64,000 bases of DNA, taken from positions 25,921 to 89,920 of the forward strand of contig NZ_JADOTW010000018.1 in NCBI RefSeq assembly GCF_015645095.1. The letters run 5' to 3'. Position 1 is the first letter of the stretch; the number at the start of each line of letters is the position of its first letter. The stretch is from Halomonas sp. 328. Its GTDB lineage: Bacteria > Pseudomonadota > Gammaproteobacteria > Pseudomonadales > Halomonadaceae. Shown piece after piece: positions 1 to 8,169 of the stretch. The notes below the pieces were generated by a model. That model ran no database searches, was not told the origin of the DNA, and saw only the letters and a program-made list of their open reading frames with translations. The position numbers and the translations under genes are program-made.

Positions 1-833
1 GCGTCCATGATGTCGGCGAAGTAGATGTTCGGCGACTTGCCGCCCAGCTCCACGGTGGAGGGAATGATGTTCTCGGCGGCGCACTTGAGGATATGCGCGC
101 CCACCGGGGTGGAGCCGGTGAAGGCGATCTTGGCGATGCGCTTGCTGGTGGCGAGCGCCTGGCCCGCCTCGGCGCCGTAGCCGTTGACGATGTTGACCAC
201 CCCCGGGGGCAGCAGGTCGCCGACCCGTTTCATCAGCTCGAGGATCGAGGCCGGGGTCTGCTCGGCGGGCTTCATCACCACGCAGTTGCCGGCGGCGAGC
301 GCCGGGGCCAGCTTCCAGACGGCCATCAGCAACGGGAAGTTCCAGGGGATGATCTGCCCCACCACCCCCAGCGGCTCGTGGAAGTGGTAGGCCACGGTGT
401 TGGCGTCGATATCGGCGGCGGTGCCCTCCTGGGCGCGGATGCAGCCGGCGAAGTAGCGGAAGTGATCGATGGCCAGCGGCAGGTCGGCGTTGAGGGTCTC
501 GCGCACCGCCTTGCCGTTGTCCCAGGTCTCGGCCACGGCCAGGGCCTCGAGGTTCTGCTCCATGCGATCGGCGATCTTCAGCAGGAGGTTGCTGCGTTCG
601 GCGGCGGAAGTCTTGCCCCAGGCCGGGGCGGCCTGGTGGGCAGCATCCAGCGCCTTGTCGATGTCCTCGGCCGTGGAGCGCGGCACCTGGCAGAACACCT
701 GGCCATTGACCGGGCTGACGTTATCGAAATACTGCCCCTTCACCGGCGGCACGAACTCCCCGCCGATATAGTTGCCATAGCGCTCGTCGAAGGTGACCAC
801 GGCGGCGGGCTGGCCGGGGTTGGCGTAGATCAT
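1..833 (-). CDS. exaC: ExaC-type NAD-dependent aldehyde dehydrogenase (3' end cut off)
   Basis: This is the N-terminal 277 residues of an aldehyde dehydrogenase that oxidises acetaldehyde and similar aldehydes to acids with NAD; the gene runs out of the left edge. The start is the ATG read leftward from 833, preceded by an AGGAGA ribosome site. The protein begins MIYANPGQP and contains [29 protein letters not shown], the NAD-fold stretch [20 protein letters not shown] and VELGGKSPN, all typical of the ExaC/AcoD branch. The catalytic Cys lies beyond the edge. It diverges from an AgmR-type regulator, as expected for an ethanol/acetaldehyde oxidation locus of the Pseudomonas type (inference). 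The family is certain; the exact substrate is less so. Confidence 0.93.
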   Translation of the reverse strand, partial: MIYANPGQPAAVVTFDERYGNYIGGEFVPPVKGQYFDNVSPVNGQVFCQVPRSTAEDIDKALDAAHQAAPAWGKTSAAERSNLLLKIADRMEQNLEALAVAETWDNGKAVRETLNADLPLAIDHFRYFAGCIRAQEGTAADIDANTVAYHFHEPLGVVGQIIPWNFPLLMAVWKLAPALAAGNCVVMKPAEQTPASILELMKRVGDLLPPGVVNIVNGYGAEAGQALATSKRIAKIAFTGSTPVGAHILKCAAENIIPSTVELGGKSPNIYFADIMD

Positions 834-924
834 GGCGTGTCTCCTGAGATTATCGTTGTTGCAACGGACACCTCCCAGTGTTGGCCAGCGGCGACGCTCG
901 GGGCATCATGCCATGGCAGGAGGA

Positions 925-948
925 CGCCTCCTCCTTTGGGAGGAGGCG
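925..948. promoter_or_regulatory. Perfect hairpin in the agmR leader
   Basis: A 10-bp perfect stem (CGCCTCCTCC / GGAGGAGGCG) with a TTTG loop lies 23 nt upstream of the agmR start, between the divergent exaC and agmR genes. No T-run follows, so it is not a standard terminator. It could shape the agmR leader or serve as a protein site; its function is unknown. Confidence 0.5.
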
Positions 949-971
949 ATCAACGACAACGAGGAGCGTTC

Positions 972-1613
972 ATGCATAGGTTGCTGGTGGCCGATGACCA
1001 CCCCCTGTTTCGCGAAGCGATCACCGGCGTGATCGCCGCCGGCCTCGAGGCCAGTGAGGTACTGGAGGCCGCCAGCCTCGCGGAGGCCCTGCGCCTGGCC
1101 GAGACGCATGACGCCCTGGACCTGGTGCTGCTGGACCTGGGGCTGCCGGATGCCGACGGCCTGAGCGGGCTGGCCCGGCTGCGCGAGGCGGTGCCGGAGC
1201 TGGCGGTGGTGATCGTCTCCGCCGAGCAGCAGCGTGCCACCGTGCTCGAGGCCCTGGAGTTGGGCGCCGTGGGCTATATCCCCAAGTCGACGCCCCGGGA
1301 GGCGCTGATCGCCGCCCTGCGCCAGGTGCTCGAAGGGCAGGTCTATCTGCCGCCGGCGATCATGCGACGCCCCGCACCCAGCCGCCCCTGTGCTCCGGTC
1401 AGCGAGGAGAATCCCCTGGCCGGGCTCACCGACAAGCAGCGGGAGGTGCTGACGCATATGGTCCAGGGGGAATCCAACAAGATGATCGCCTATCGCCTGG
1501 CGATCGCCGAGACCACCGTCAAGACCCATGTCTCGGCGATCCTGCGCAAGCTCGGCGTCACCAGCCGGGTCCAGGCGATCCTGCTGGCCAGCGACTGGCA
1601 GCGGCGCGACTGA
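972..1613 (+). CDS. agmR: LuxR-type response regulator, AgmR/ErbR family
   Basis: This is a 213-residue two-component response regulator. The receiver domain (about 1-120) has acidic residues D8-D9, phospho-acceptor D55 in LVLLDLGLPD and K105 in YIPKS. A LuxR-type helix-turn-helix at about 145-208 carries LTDKQREVLTHMVQGESNKMIA-like spacing and TTVKTHVSAIL. The start is set by GAGGAG before ATG 972; the open frame extends upstream but has no supported start there. MHRLLVADDHPLFREAI and the YLPP linker resemble Pseudomonas AgmR/ErbR, which controls ethanol and other alcohol oxidation. The position beside exaC and near a NahK/ErcS'-like kinase supports that role (inference). Its 3' end overlaps the first copy of a local triplicated repeat. 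Confidence 0.88.
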   Translation: MHRLLVADDHPLFREAITGVIAAGLEASEVLEAASLAEALRLAETHDALDLVLLDLGLPDADGLSGLARLREAVPELAVVIVSAEQQRATVLEALELGAVGYIPKSTPREALIAALRQVLEGQVYLPPAIMRRPAPSRPCAPVSEENPLAGLTDKQREVLTHMVQGESNKMIAYRLAIAETTVKTHVSAILRKLGVTSRVQAILLASDWQRRD

Positions 1614-1769
1614 CTCAGCGGCGTTCGTTCCGCACGAGCCTGACAACACAGCGGCGCGACTGACTCAGCGGCGTTCGCTCCAGCCGAGCATGACCCAGCG
1701 GGTCGCCATCTCCCTGGGCCCGCGCCTCGGCCTGACAGCGCAGCGACGTGACTGACTCAGCGGCGTTGC
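1599..1769. repeat. Three copies of a 29-bp repeat shared by two convergent gene ends
   Basis: Copies lie at 1599-1627, 1649-1677 and 1741-1769. Copies 1 and 2 are identical over 29 bp (core GACTGACTCAGCGGCG); copy 3 differs at four positions. Copy 1 covers the last codons and stop of agmR, copy 3 covers the last codons and stop of the convergent kinase gene, and copy 2 lies in the spacer. Each holds the odd-centred palindrome CTGACTCAG. Start-to-start spacing is 50 and 92 bp, so this is not a CRISPR array. Confidence 0.8.
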
Positions 1770-3103
1770 ATGGCGAGCATGGCCATCTTGAGACGCAGTG
1801 GCTTGACCGGCTTGAGCAGGTAGCCATAGCCCCGCCGCCGCGCCTGGGCCTTGAGCTCGGCATCGTGATGGGCGGTGACCAGGATCACCGGAAGGCTCGG
1901 ACACTCCCGGCGCAGCCGATCCGCCACCGCCAGGCCATCCGTCGCGCCCAGGTGATAATCGATGATCAGCAGGTCCGCCGCCACGCCACGATCCAGCGCC
2001 TCGTTCCCGGTCGCGGTCACGGCGTGGCAGCCCCAGCCGGCGAGCAACGCCGCCATGCCGGCGCAGATCTCCGGGTCGTCATCGATCACCCAGGCCGTCA
2101 GCCCGGTCAGCGGCGCCTCCCCCCCGACCTCCGCCGGCGCTGGCGGGTAGGCCCGCCCATAGGGCACCCGGATCGAGAACCGCGAGCCCCGTCCCGGATA
2201 CGACACCAACCCCAGGGGGTGATCGAGCAGGCCGGCGATACGCTCGACGATGGCCAGGCCCAGGCCCAGGCCCCGGTCGCCGCGGCCCCGCTCGGCAGGG
2301 CCGCGGCGAAACTCCTCGAAGATCGCCCGCTGCTGGTCCTCGGCGATACCGCCGCCGCTGTCGGCCACCCAGATCTCGAGCCCCTCGGCGCGGCGCCGGC
2401 AGCCCAGCAGCACCCGCCCCGACGCCGTATAGCGAATGGCATTGCCGAGCAGGTTGCGCACCATCCGGGCCAACAGGGTCAGGTCAGAGTCGATCAGCGC
2501 CCGGCTCGGCACATAGCGGAAGTCGAGCCCCTCGGCAGCGGCCAGCTGGCGATGCTCCTCCGCCAGCACATCGAGCAGCTCGCGGGCCGGGAAGCTGCCG
2601 CGATCGGGGGTCAGGGCCCCGGCATCCAGCCGCGAGATATCCACCAGGGTGCCCAGCAGGGTTTCCACATCCTGCAGGGAGCGACCGATATGCCATGCCA
2701 GGCGCCGCGGCTCCTCGGCCAGGGCCTGGGACTCCAGGGCACTGGTGAAGAGCCGTGCCGCATTGAGCGGCTGCAGCAGGTCGTGGCTGACCGCCGCCAG
2801 GAACTTGGTCTTGGAGAGGTTGGCCGCCTCGGCCTCCGCCTTGGCCTCGCGCAGCGCTTCCAGGGTGTGGCGCAGGGCCTCGGTGCGCTCGCGCACCTGT
2901 TCGGCCAGCACCACCGTGTGCTCGAAGGCGGCATAGGGAGCCGTCCCGGGCTGGCCACTGGACTCCACCCGCTCGATCAGGGCGGCACAGATCCGCCGCA
3001 GGCGGGCATTCTCTTCGACCAGCGCCTCCCGGGTGAGGCCCGGCTCAATCCCCGGCAGCTCCAAGGGCGACACCGGTGAAGGTCTGGTTGATGTGTCGGC
3101 CAT
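1757..3103 (-). CDS. nahK: Hybrid histidine kinase, NahK/ErcS'-like
   Basis: This is a 448-residue cytoplasmic hybrid kinase with no membrane segment. An N-terminal coiled-coil-like region (about 25-98) leads into a HisKA box AAVSHDLLQPLNAARLF with phospho-acceptor H107. An HATPase domain follows (NLLGNAIRYT, DSGGGI, GLGLGLAIVERIAG), then a C-terminal receiver with D382 in IIDYHLG and Lys in LLKPVKP. Its start overlaps the 3' end of the FIST gene by 59 nt, so the two are translationally linked. In Pseudomonas, Vibrio and Legionella the NO-sensing FIST protein NosP is paired with the kinase NahK, and P. aeruginosa NahK is also ErcS', linked to ethanol oxidation. The assignment rests on this pairing and domain order. 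It is shorter at the N terminus than PAS-containing homologues. Confidence 0.82.
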   Translation of the reverse strand: MADTSTRPSPVSPLELPGIEPGLTREALVEENARLRRICAALIERVESSGQPGTAPYAAFEHTVVLAEQVRERTEALRHTLEALREAKAEAEAANLSKTKFLAAVSHDLLQPLNAARLFTSALESQALAEEPRRLAWHIGRSLQDVETLLGTLVDISRLDAGALTPDRGSFPARELLDVLAEEHRQLAAAEGLDFRYVPSRALIDSDLTLLARMVRNLLGNAIRYTASGRVLLGCRRRAEGLEIWVADSGGGIAEDQQRAIFEEFRRGPAERGRGDRGLGLGLAIVERIAGLLDHPLGLVSYPGRGSRFSIRVPYGRAYPPAPAEVGGEAPLTGLTAWVIDDDPEICAGMAALLAGWGCHAVTATGNEALDRGVAADLLIIDYHLGATDGLAVADRLRRECPSLPVILVTAHHDAELKAQARRRGYGYLLKPVKPLRLKMAMLAMQRR

Positions 3104-4196
3104 GGTGCTGCTCTCCGTAGGTGTTGAAGCCGATCACCCGACGCTCGCTCAGCAATCGGGACGCCGCGGCTTCCTGGTCCAGTGCCTCGATCTCCAGGCG
3201 CCGCAGGAAGCAGTCGCAACCGATGATCAAGGTCGGCGGGCCCAGTCGGTCTGCCAGGCTATCCAGGGTGGTGGCCAGATCGGCGAGGATCGGCGCCGGG
3301 GTCATGGCGGTGAGCACGATGCCGGTCTCCACCGCACAGTAGAAGCTCAGGCTGCCATCCCCATTGACCCGCTGGATGGAGCGCACGAAATAGTCCTCGC
3401 CGATACGCACCGCCAGGGGATACCGGGCAAAGACATCCGCGTCCAGCCGCTCCGGGGCCAGCCCCACCAGGCGCGCATAGGCCTCGACGGCGGGGACGGC
3501 GTTGAGCTCCAGCACCCGGCGCCGCTCCCGATCGGCCCGGGTGACCACCAGCTTCTCGCCGCGGGGCCGCAGATGGTGGGTGCTGAAGACCTCGAAGGGC
3601 AGCCGGGTATTGATGGCCACCACCACCGCCGCCTCGCTATGGAAGCGCCCCTGGCAGTAGACATGCGTTCGAGCCAGGTGATTGTCGTCGCCGGCCGAGC
3701 CCCCGAAGCTGGGGATGCTACCCAGGGCCGCGTCCAGGGTCGCCAGCACCTGCTCCTCGCGGCTGGAGAGGCCATCCAGCAGCGTCATCACGAAGGTGTG
3801 TTCGGCGATGGGCGCCAGGGCACGGCCCCGGCAATCCGCCAGGAGGTCGTCGCAGAGGCGCTGGGCCTGGACCAGGTCGAAGGCCTCCAGGTCGGTGACC
3901 AGGGCCAGGGAGACCGCGAAGTGGCGGGCATCGAAGCCGATGCCGACGACCCGCCCCCGGCCATAGCCTTCGCTGGTGATCTCCCCGGCGGTCGTGCAGC
4001 CGGCCACCGGCACCTCGTCGAAGGCAGCGGTCAATGCCTCGCCCAGGGCGGCCAGGGGGTACTCGGCACTGCAGAAGAACAGCACCAAGCCCAGGTGGCA
4101 ATGGCTCAGGGCCGCCGCCAGCTCGGCAGCGGCGGCATCGGGGGCCCGGGCTCGGGTATCGGCCTGACGCAGGGGCGGTGCGGCGGTATCGCGCAT
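3045..4196 (-). CDS. nosP: FIST-domain sensor protein, NosP-like
   Basis: The 383-residue soluble protein has FIST_N (about 30-220: LVLFFCSAEYPLAALGEAL, GCTTAGEITSEGYG, GGSAGDD) and FIST_C (about 225-370: GCDCFLRRLE, VIGFNTYGEQHHGRHIN). FIST proteins are signal-input modules. NosP members bind haem and nitric oxide and adjust the autophosphorylation of a partner kinase. The gene is upstream of, and overlaps by 59 nt, the NahK-like kinase, as in known nosP-nahK operons. The haem ligand cannot be assigned from sequence alone. ATG 4196 follows GGATG with a weak ribosome site. Family confidence is high; NO specificity is inferred from context. Confidence 0.85.
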   Translation of the reverse strand: MRDTAAPPLRQADTRARAPDAAAAELAAALSHCHLGLVLFFCSAEYPLAALGEALTAAFDEVPVAGCTTAGEITSEGYGRGRVVGIGFDARHFAVSLALVTDLEAFDLVQAQRLCDDLLADCRGRALAPIAEHTFVMTLLDGLSSREEQVLATLDAALGSIPSFGGSAGDDNHLARTHVYCQGRFHSEAAVVVAINTRLPFEVFSTHHLRPRGEKLVVTRADRERRRVLELNAVPAVEAYARLVGLAPERLDADVFARYPLAVRIGEDYFVRSIQRVNGDGSLSFYCAVETGIVLTAMTPAPILADLATTLDSLADRLGPPTLIIGCDCFLRRLEIEALDQEAAASRLLSERRVIGFNTYGEQHHGRHINQTFTGVALGAAGD

Positions 4197-4274
4197 GGCG
4201 GGGCATCCTTCATGGTCTGCGGCCAGTCTAGCAGCCCCGAGAAGGCCGGGATAAGGCGCCGTTCGCTTGCAATC

Positions 4275-4484
4275 AGGCCCTCAACTGGTACCAGAGCCGC
4301 GCCAGACGCCCTCTTTCAGGGAGCCAGGTCAGGGAGCCAGGACGGTGCTTGCCCGGCACTAGGCCCTCACCCGGTGCAGGTCCCAGAGCCGCGCCAGGCG
4401 CCCTCTTTCAGGGAGCCAGGACGGTGTTTGCCCGGCATTAGGCCCTCAACTGGTGCCAGAGCCGCGCCAGACGCCCTATCCCGG
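4275..4484. repeat. Three tandem copies of the 3' end of the ABM-protein gene
   Basis: Units begin at 4275, 4361 and 4440 (86, 79 and at least 45 bp). The unit at 4440 is the real 3' end of the gene at 4438-5007, encoding its last residues RLARLWHQLRA. The other two lie downstream of it, toward nosP. They share AGGCCCTCA, CCAGAGCCGCGCCAG and CTCTTTCAGGGAGCCAGG. The first unit has an extra small duplication of CAGGGAGCCAGG. The pattern is a gene-end tandem duplication that has decayed. Confidence 0.8.
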
Positions 4485-5007
4485 GGCGGGAATTGAGCCA
4501 GGGCGCCAGCCAGCGGGTCACCAGGGGGATGAACAGGAACACCATCACCGGGGTCAGCATCAGGGTGGTGGCCAGGACCTTGAGTACCATCGGCAGGCCG
4601 CCCAGCAGCTCGCCGAACAGGAACTGATGACCCAGGGAAACCGGGAAGAAGGCCAGCCAGATGGCCACCGCCTGCTTCCAGCGCGGCGGGGTCTGGCCGC
4701 CGGCCTCGCGGAACCAGCTGTCGAGGCCGGTGGCGCGGTGCTCGTGGGGCGCCAGGTAGAGGCCTTCGCCCCGCTCGAGCCAGGCGCGCCGGGAGGCGGA
4801 GTGCTCCCAGGCGGCGAGGGTCTCGGCGTCGCTGAAGCGGAAGATGATCTGGTACTCGTCGTCGCCGGGGGGCGGCGCCAGCACGCCGGAGCCCAGGTAA
4901 CCGCGGAAGTCGGCGGCGAGTTCCCGGCCCTCGTCGAGCCAGGCCATGAAGTCGGGGTAGCGGCCGCGGGCCACGCGGCGGGCCACCATCAGGGTGACGG
5001 GTGACAT
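4438..5007 (-). CDS. ABM-domain (antibiotic biosynthesis monooxygenase-like) membrane protein
   Basis: The 189-residue protein has an N-terminal ABM ferredoxin-like domain (about 5-95: VTLMVARRVARGRYPDFMAW, EYQIIFRFSDAETLAAWEHS) and two C-terminal membrane helices (about 120-140 and 148-170: AVAIWLAFFPVSLGHQFLF, MVLKVLATTLMLTPVMVFLF). This layout is typical of uncharacterised ABM/DUF4188-like membrane proteins. The start at 5007 is supported by GAGGAGATACACG; the open frame runs 40 codons further upstream without a ribosome site. Its last codons are the source of the downstream triplicated repeat. The substrate is unknown, and no haem or flavin motif is visible. Confidence 0.75.
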   Translation of the reverse strand: MSPVTLMVARRVARGRYPDFMAWLDEGRELAADFRGYLGSGVLAPPPGDDEYQIIFRFSDAETLAAWEHSASRRAWLERGEGLYLAPHEHRATGLDSWFREAGGQTPPRWKQAVAIWLAFFPVSLGHQFLFGELLGGLPMVLKVLATTLMLTPVMVFLFIPLVTRWLAPWLNSRPGIGRLARLWHQLRA

Positions 5008-5157
5008 CGTGTATCTCCTCGGTCCACACGGCGCCCCGGGTAGGGTCGCCTCGGCAGTCGGGGCCGGGTAAGGCCCCCTGCATGGGGGATGCAAAAAGTA
5101 CACCATTTCTTGGCGCGTCTCTACCATGGCACTCCAGGTTAACGCGCTATATGTTGA

Positions 5158-5378
5158 GGCCCGGGGCTATCCTGGGGGCAGGCCGTCGCGGGGCGCTGTG
5201 AACCCATCCATGGGCGCTACTTTTGCCCTGCTTCGCTCTCGCATCCTGCTCCGCTAGCAGGGCCGGTGCTGGCCATCCCTGGCCAGCCCGTTCGGAGCCG
5301 TGCTCCTCACCCCTGGCAAAAAACCCCCGCTCCATCCTGCCCCCAGCGCCCCTTAGCCATTCCAATGGCGATGGCCTT
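5158..5378. repeat. Interspersed intergenic repeat, copy 1 (long form)
   Basis: This segment matches 47658-47797 in the same orientation: CCCGGGGCTATCCTGG, GGCGCTGTGAACCC, TGGGCGCTAC, GGCAAAAAACCCCCGCTCC and CAGCCATTCCAA are shared in order. Copy 1 carries about 81 bp more, after the TGGGCGCTACTTTTG block. On the minus strand both copies read as similar open frames (…MERGFFA…VHSAPR…RIAPG), and the extra segment keeps frame. There is no gene call here: no supported start or ribosome site was seen. Confidence 0.8.
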
Positions 5379-5405
5379 GTGATGTGCTCACGAGGCGCCC
5401 CATAG

Positions 5406-5438
5406 CAAAAAGGGCATGGCCATCATGGCCATGCCCTT
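5406..5438 (-). terminator. fruA: Rho-independent terminator of the fru operon
   Basis: A perfect 13-bp stem (AAGGGCATGGCCA / TGGCCATGCCCTT, loop TCA) lies 22 nt after the fruA stop and is followed, on the minus strand, by a run of five T. It is a standard intrinsic terminator for the leftward fructose operon. Confidence 0.88.
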
Positions 5439-5460
5439 GGCTTGTCGCCGCCCGGGTCGA

Positions 5461-7197
5461 TCAGGTGGCGGCCACCGCCACCGGGGCGGCGCCGCGCTTG
5501 ATCAGGGCATAGCCCAGGCCGGTGATCAGCGAGCCGACCACGATGGCGCCCAGGTAGAGCAACACCGGAGTGATGGCATTGGGGATCAGCAGCACGAAGA
5601 TGCCGCCGTGGGGGGCCATCAGCTGGGCACCCACCAGCATGGAGAGGGCCCCGGTCACGGCGCCGCCGGCGATGCAGGCGGGGATCACCCGCAGCGGGTC
5701 CTTGGCGGCGAAGGGAATGGCGCCCTCGCTGATAAAGCACAGGCCCAGCACGAAGGAGGCCTTGCCCGCCTCCCGCTCCGGCTCGGAGAACTTCTGCTTG
5801 GCGACGAAGCTGGCGATGCCCATGCCAATGGCCGGCACCATGCCGGCGGCCATGATCGCCGCCATGGGGGCGTAGGTCTGGGAGGCCAGCAGGCCGACGC
5901 CGAAGGTGTAGGCGGCCTTGTTGACCGGCCCGCCCAGGTCGAAGCACATCATGGCGCCGAGCAGGATGCCCAGCAGCACGGCGTTGGCGGAGCTCATGCC
6001 GGCCAGGAAGCTGGTCAGGCCGGCGAGGATCGCCGCCACCGGCTCGCCGATCACGTAGATCATGGTCAGGCCGGTGACCAGGCTGGCCACCAGGGGAATG
6101 ATCAGGATCGGCTTGAGGGACTCGACGCTGGCCGGCAGCTTGACGTGGCGGGTCACCGCCAGGGCCACGTAGCCGGCCAGGAAGCCGGCGAGGATGCCGC
6201 CGATAAAGCCCGCCTCGATATTGGCCGCCAGCATGCCGCCGATCATCCCCGGGGCGATGCCGGGACGGTCGGCGATGGAGTAGGCGATATAGCCGGCCAG
6301 CACCGGGATCATCAGGGCGAAGGCGGTGCCGCCACCGATCTGCATCAGCGCCGCGGCGAGGGTCCCCTCCTCCTGGAAGGCCTCGATGCCGAAGACGAAG
6401 GAGAGCGCGATCAGCAGGCCCCCGGCCACCACCATGGGCAGCATAAAGGAGACCCCGGTGAGCAGGTGCTTGTAGACGCCCTTCTCCTTGACGCCCTTCT
6501 TCGCCTCGCCCTGGGCGGCCGAGGCGGCACCACTCTCGACCTCGGCGTGCTCGAGCGCCGCGGCGATGGTGGCCTGGGCCTTCTTCAGGGCATTGCCGGT
6601 GGAGGTACGGTAGACCCGCTTGCCGGCGAAGCGGGTGGGATCGACCTCGATATCGCAGGCCAGGATCACCACCTCGGCGGCGGCGATCTCCGCGTCGGTG
6701 AGCTGGTCCTGGGCGCCCACCGAGCCCTGGGTCTCGACGCGGATCTCATGCCCCAGCGCCCTGCCCGCCTCGGCCAGGGCCTCGGCGGCCATGAAGGTAT
6801 GCGCCACCCCGGTGGGACAGGCGGTCACCGCCACGATACGAGTGGCCCCGGCCGTGGGGGCCGCCGGCGCCTCGGCGGCCGGGGCGCTGAAGTCGGTGGC
6901 CTCCCGCTCGGCCCGTCCCAGGAAGGCCCCGGGGTCGGCCAGGGCCTCGCTGATCGGGGCCTGGAAGAGGCGCTTGCCGGCGAAACGCGCCGGCTCCGGG
7001 ACCCGCTCGGCGGCCACCACCACCAGGTCGGCGGCGGCGATGGCCTCCTCGCCCAGGGGCGTGACGGGTTCGAGCTGGCTATGCATCTCCACCCGGGCCT
7101 GCCAGCCGAGCCGGCCGGCGGCCTGCTCCAGGCGACGGGCGGCGAGGAAGGTGGTGGCCATGCCGCTGGGGCAGGCGGTCAGGATAATGACGTTCAT
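5461..7197 (-). CDS. fruA: Fructose PTS permease EIIB'-EIIB-EIIC
   Basis: The 578-residue membrane permease imports fructose and phosphorylates it to fructose 1-phosphate. Two N-terminal EIIB domains are visible. The first (about 1-100) has a degenerate loop TACPSGMATT. The second (about 120-220) has the active-site loop TACPTGVAHT with C127. An EIIC membrane domain follows from about 230 (GVSFMLPMVVAGGLLIALSF, FISEGAIPFAAKDPLRVIP, APHGGIFVL). The start ATG overlaps the fruK stop (ATGA), and a strong terminator follows. Phosphate comes from the FruB fusion. The permease is of normal length and fully intact. Confidence 0.97.
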   Translation of the reverse strand: MNVIILTACPSGMATTFLAARRLEQAAGRLGWQARVEMHSQLEPVTPLGEEAIAAADLVVVAAERVPEPARFAGKRLFQAPISEALADPGAFLGRAEREATDFSAPAAEAPAAPTAGATRIVAVTACPTGVAHTFMAAEALAEAGRALGHEIRVETQGSVGAQDQLTDAEIAAAEVVILACDIEVDPTRFAGKRVYRTSTGNALKKAQATIAAALEHAEVESGAASAAQGEAKKGVKEKGVYKHLLTGVSFMLPMVVAGGLLIALSFVFGIEAFQEEGTLAAALMQIGGGTAFALMIPVLAGYIAYSIADRPGIAPGMIGGMLAANIEAGFIGGILAGFLAGYVALAVTRHVKLPASVESLKPILIIPLVASLVTGLTMIYVIGEPVAAILAGLTSFLAGMSSANAVLLGILLGAMMCFDLGGPVNKAAYTFGVGLLASQTYAPMAAIMAAGMVPAIGMGIASFVAKQKFSEPEREAGKASFVLGLCFISEGAIPFAAKDPLRVIPACIAGGAVTGALSMLVGAQLMAPHGGIFVLLIPNAITPVLLYLGAIVVGSLITGLGYALIKRGAAPVAVAAT

Positions 7198-8168
7198 GCG
7201 AGGGCTCCCCCTGCGTCCACGTCGTTGAGACGACGCACGCGGGTCTGTTGTTGGAGTTGATGGAGGTCCGGGGCCTGAGGGTCGCCCACCCCGAGGTGAC
7301 GAACCGCCTCGGCGGAGAGGGCGGTGGCCAGGCGCAGGGTGCGCTCGGCGGGCCAGTCGGCCAGCACGCCATGCAGCATGGCGGCGACCAGGGTGTCGCC
7401 GGCGCCCACGGTGCTGGCCACGTCAACGGCGGGGGGCAGCGCCTGCCAGGCGCCGCGCCGGCCCACCCAGAGCACGCCCTCGGCGCCGGCGGAGATCACC
7501 GCCTCGTCGACGCCGGCGGCGTGCAGCCGCAACCCGGCGCGCAGCCGAGCCGCCGGCGAGTCGAGAGATTCGCCGGCCCAGGCGGCCAGTTCCTCCTCGT
7601 TGGGCTTGACCGCGGCGGGGCCGGCGGCGATGGCGGCATCGAGCGCCGCACCGCTGGTATCCACCCAGAGCGGCAGGCCATGGGCCTTGAGGCGGGTGAT
7701 CAGGCCGGCCAGGTCCGCCGGGACGAGCCCCGGCGGCAGGCTGCCGGCGATCACCAGGGCGTCGGGGCGCCGCGCGGGATCGCTCAGGCGCGCCGCCAGG
7801 TCCGTTTCCAGGTCCGCCAGGTCGGCGGCACTCAGGGAGAGGCCCGGGCCATTGATATCGGTGACCCGGCCATCCGCCTCGGCCAGCTTGGCGTTGATGC
7901 GGGTCTCGCCGGGGCGGCGCAGGCAGGCGTCCTCCACTCCCAGGGCCTGGAAGGCACGCAGGAAGGGGCCGTCGTTGTCGGCGCCGAGGAAGCCCGCCAC
8001 GGTGACCTCATGGCCGAGGCCCACCAGCACCCGGGCGACGTTGACGCCCTTGCCGGCGGCCACCAGGTGCGTCTCCCGGGTGCGGTTGACCTCGCCGGGC
8101 ACCAGGCGCTCGAGGCGCAGCGACAGGTCCAGGGCGGGATTCAGGGTCAGGGTCAGGATCTTGGCCAT
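7194..8168 (-). CDS. fruK: 1-phosphofructokinase
   Basis: The 324-residue PfkB-family kinase converts fructose 1-phosphate and ATP to fructose 1,6-bisphosphate. It begins MAKILTLTLNPALDLS and has the substrate region HLVAAGKGVNVARVLVGLG. The PfkB signature near the C terminus is VDVASTVGAGDTLVAAML with catalytic Asp. The start at 8168 is chosen because it lies 1 nt after the fruB stop and begins with the conserved N terminus; the longer open frame lies inside fruB. It overlaps fruA by 4 nt. Order fruB-fruK-fruA matches the pseudomonad fru operon. Confidence 0.96.
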   Translation of the reverse strand: MAKILTLTLNPALDLSLRLERLVPGEVNRTRETHLVAAGKGVNVARVLVGLGHEVTVAGFLGADNDGPFLRAFQALGVEDACLRRPGETRINAKLAEADGRVTDINGPGLSLSAADLADLETDLAARLSDPARRPDALVIAGSLPPGLVPADLAGLITRLKAHGLPLWVDTSGAALDAAIAAGPAAVKPNEEELAAWAGESLDSPAARLRAGLRLHAAGVDEAVISAGAEGVLWVGRRGAWQALPPAVDVASTVGAGDTLVAAMLHGVLADWPAERTLRLATALSAEAVRHLGVGDPQAPDLHQLQQQTRVRRLNDVDAGGALA

Positions 8169-8169
8169 C

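Noticed and set aside
1599..1769. Short regularly placed repeats as a CRISPR array
   Set aside because: Only three copies, spacers of unequal length (21 and 63 bp), and two copies lie inside gene ends.
3033..4496. A 487-codon plus-strand frame opposite nosP
   Set aside because: Antisense to the FIST gene and without domains; it also runs through the triplicated repeat.
5147..5365. A 72-codon minus-strand gene in the repeat
   Set aside because: No ribosome site, and the same frame appears in the second repeat copy; reported as a repeat instead.
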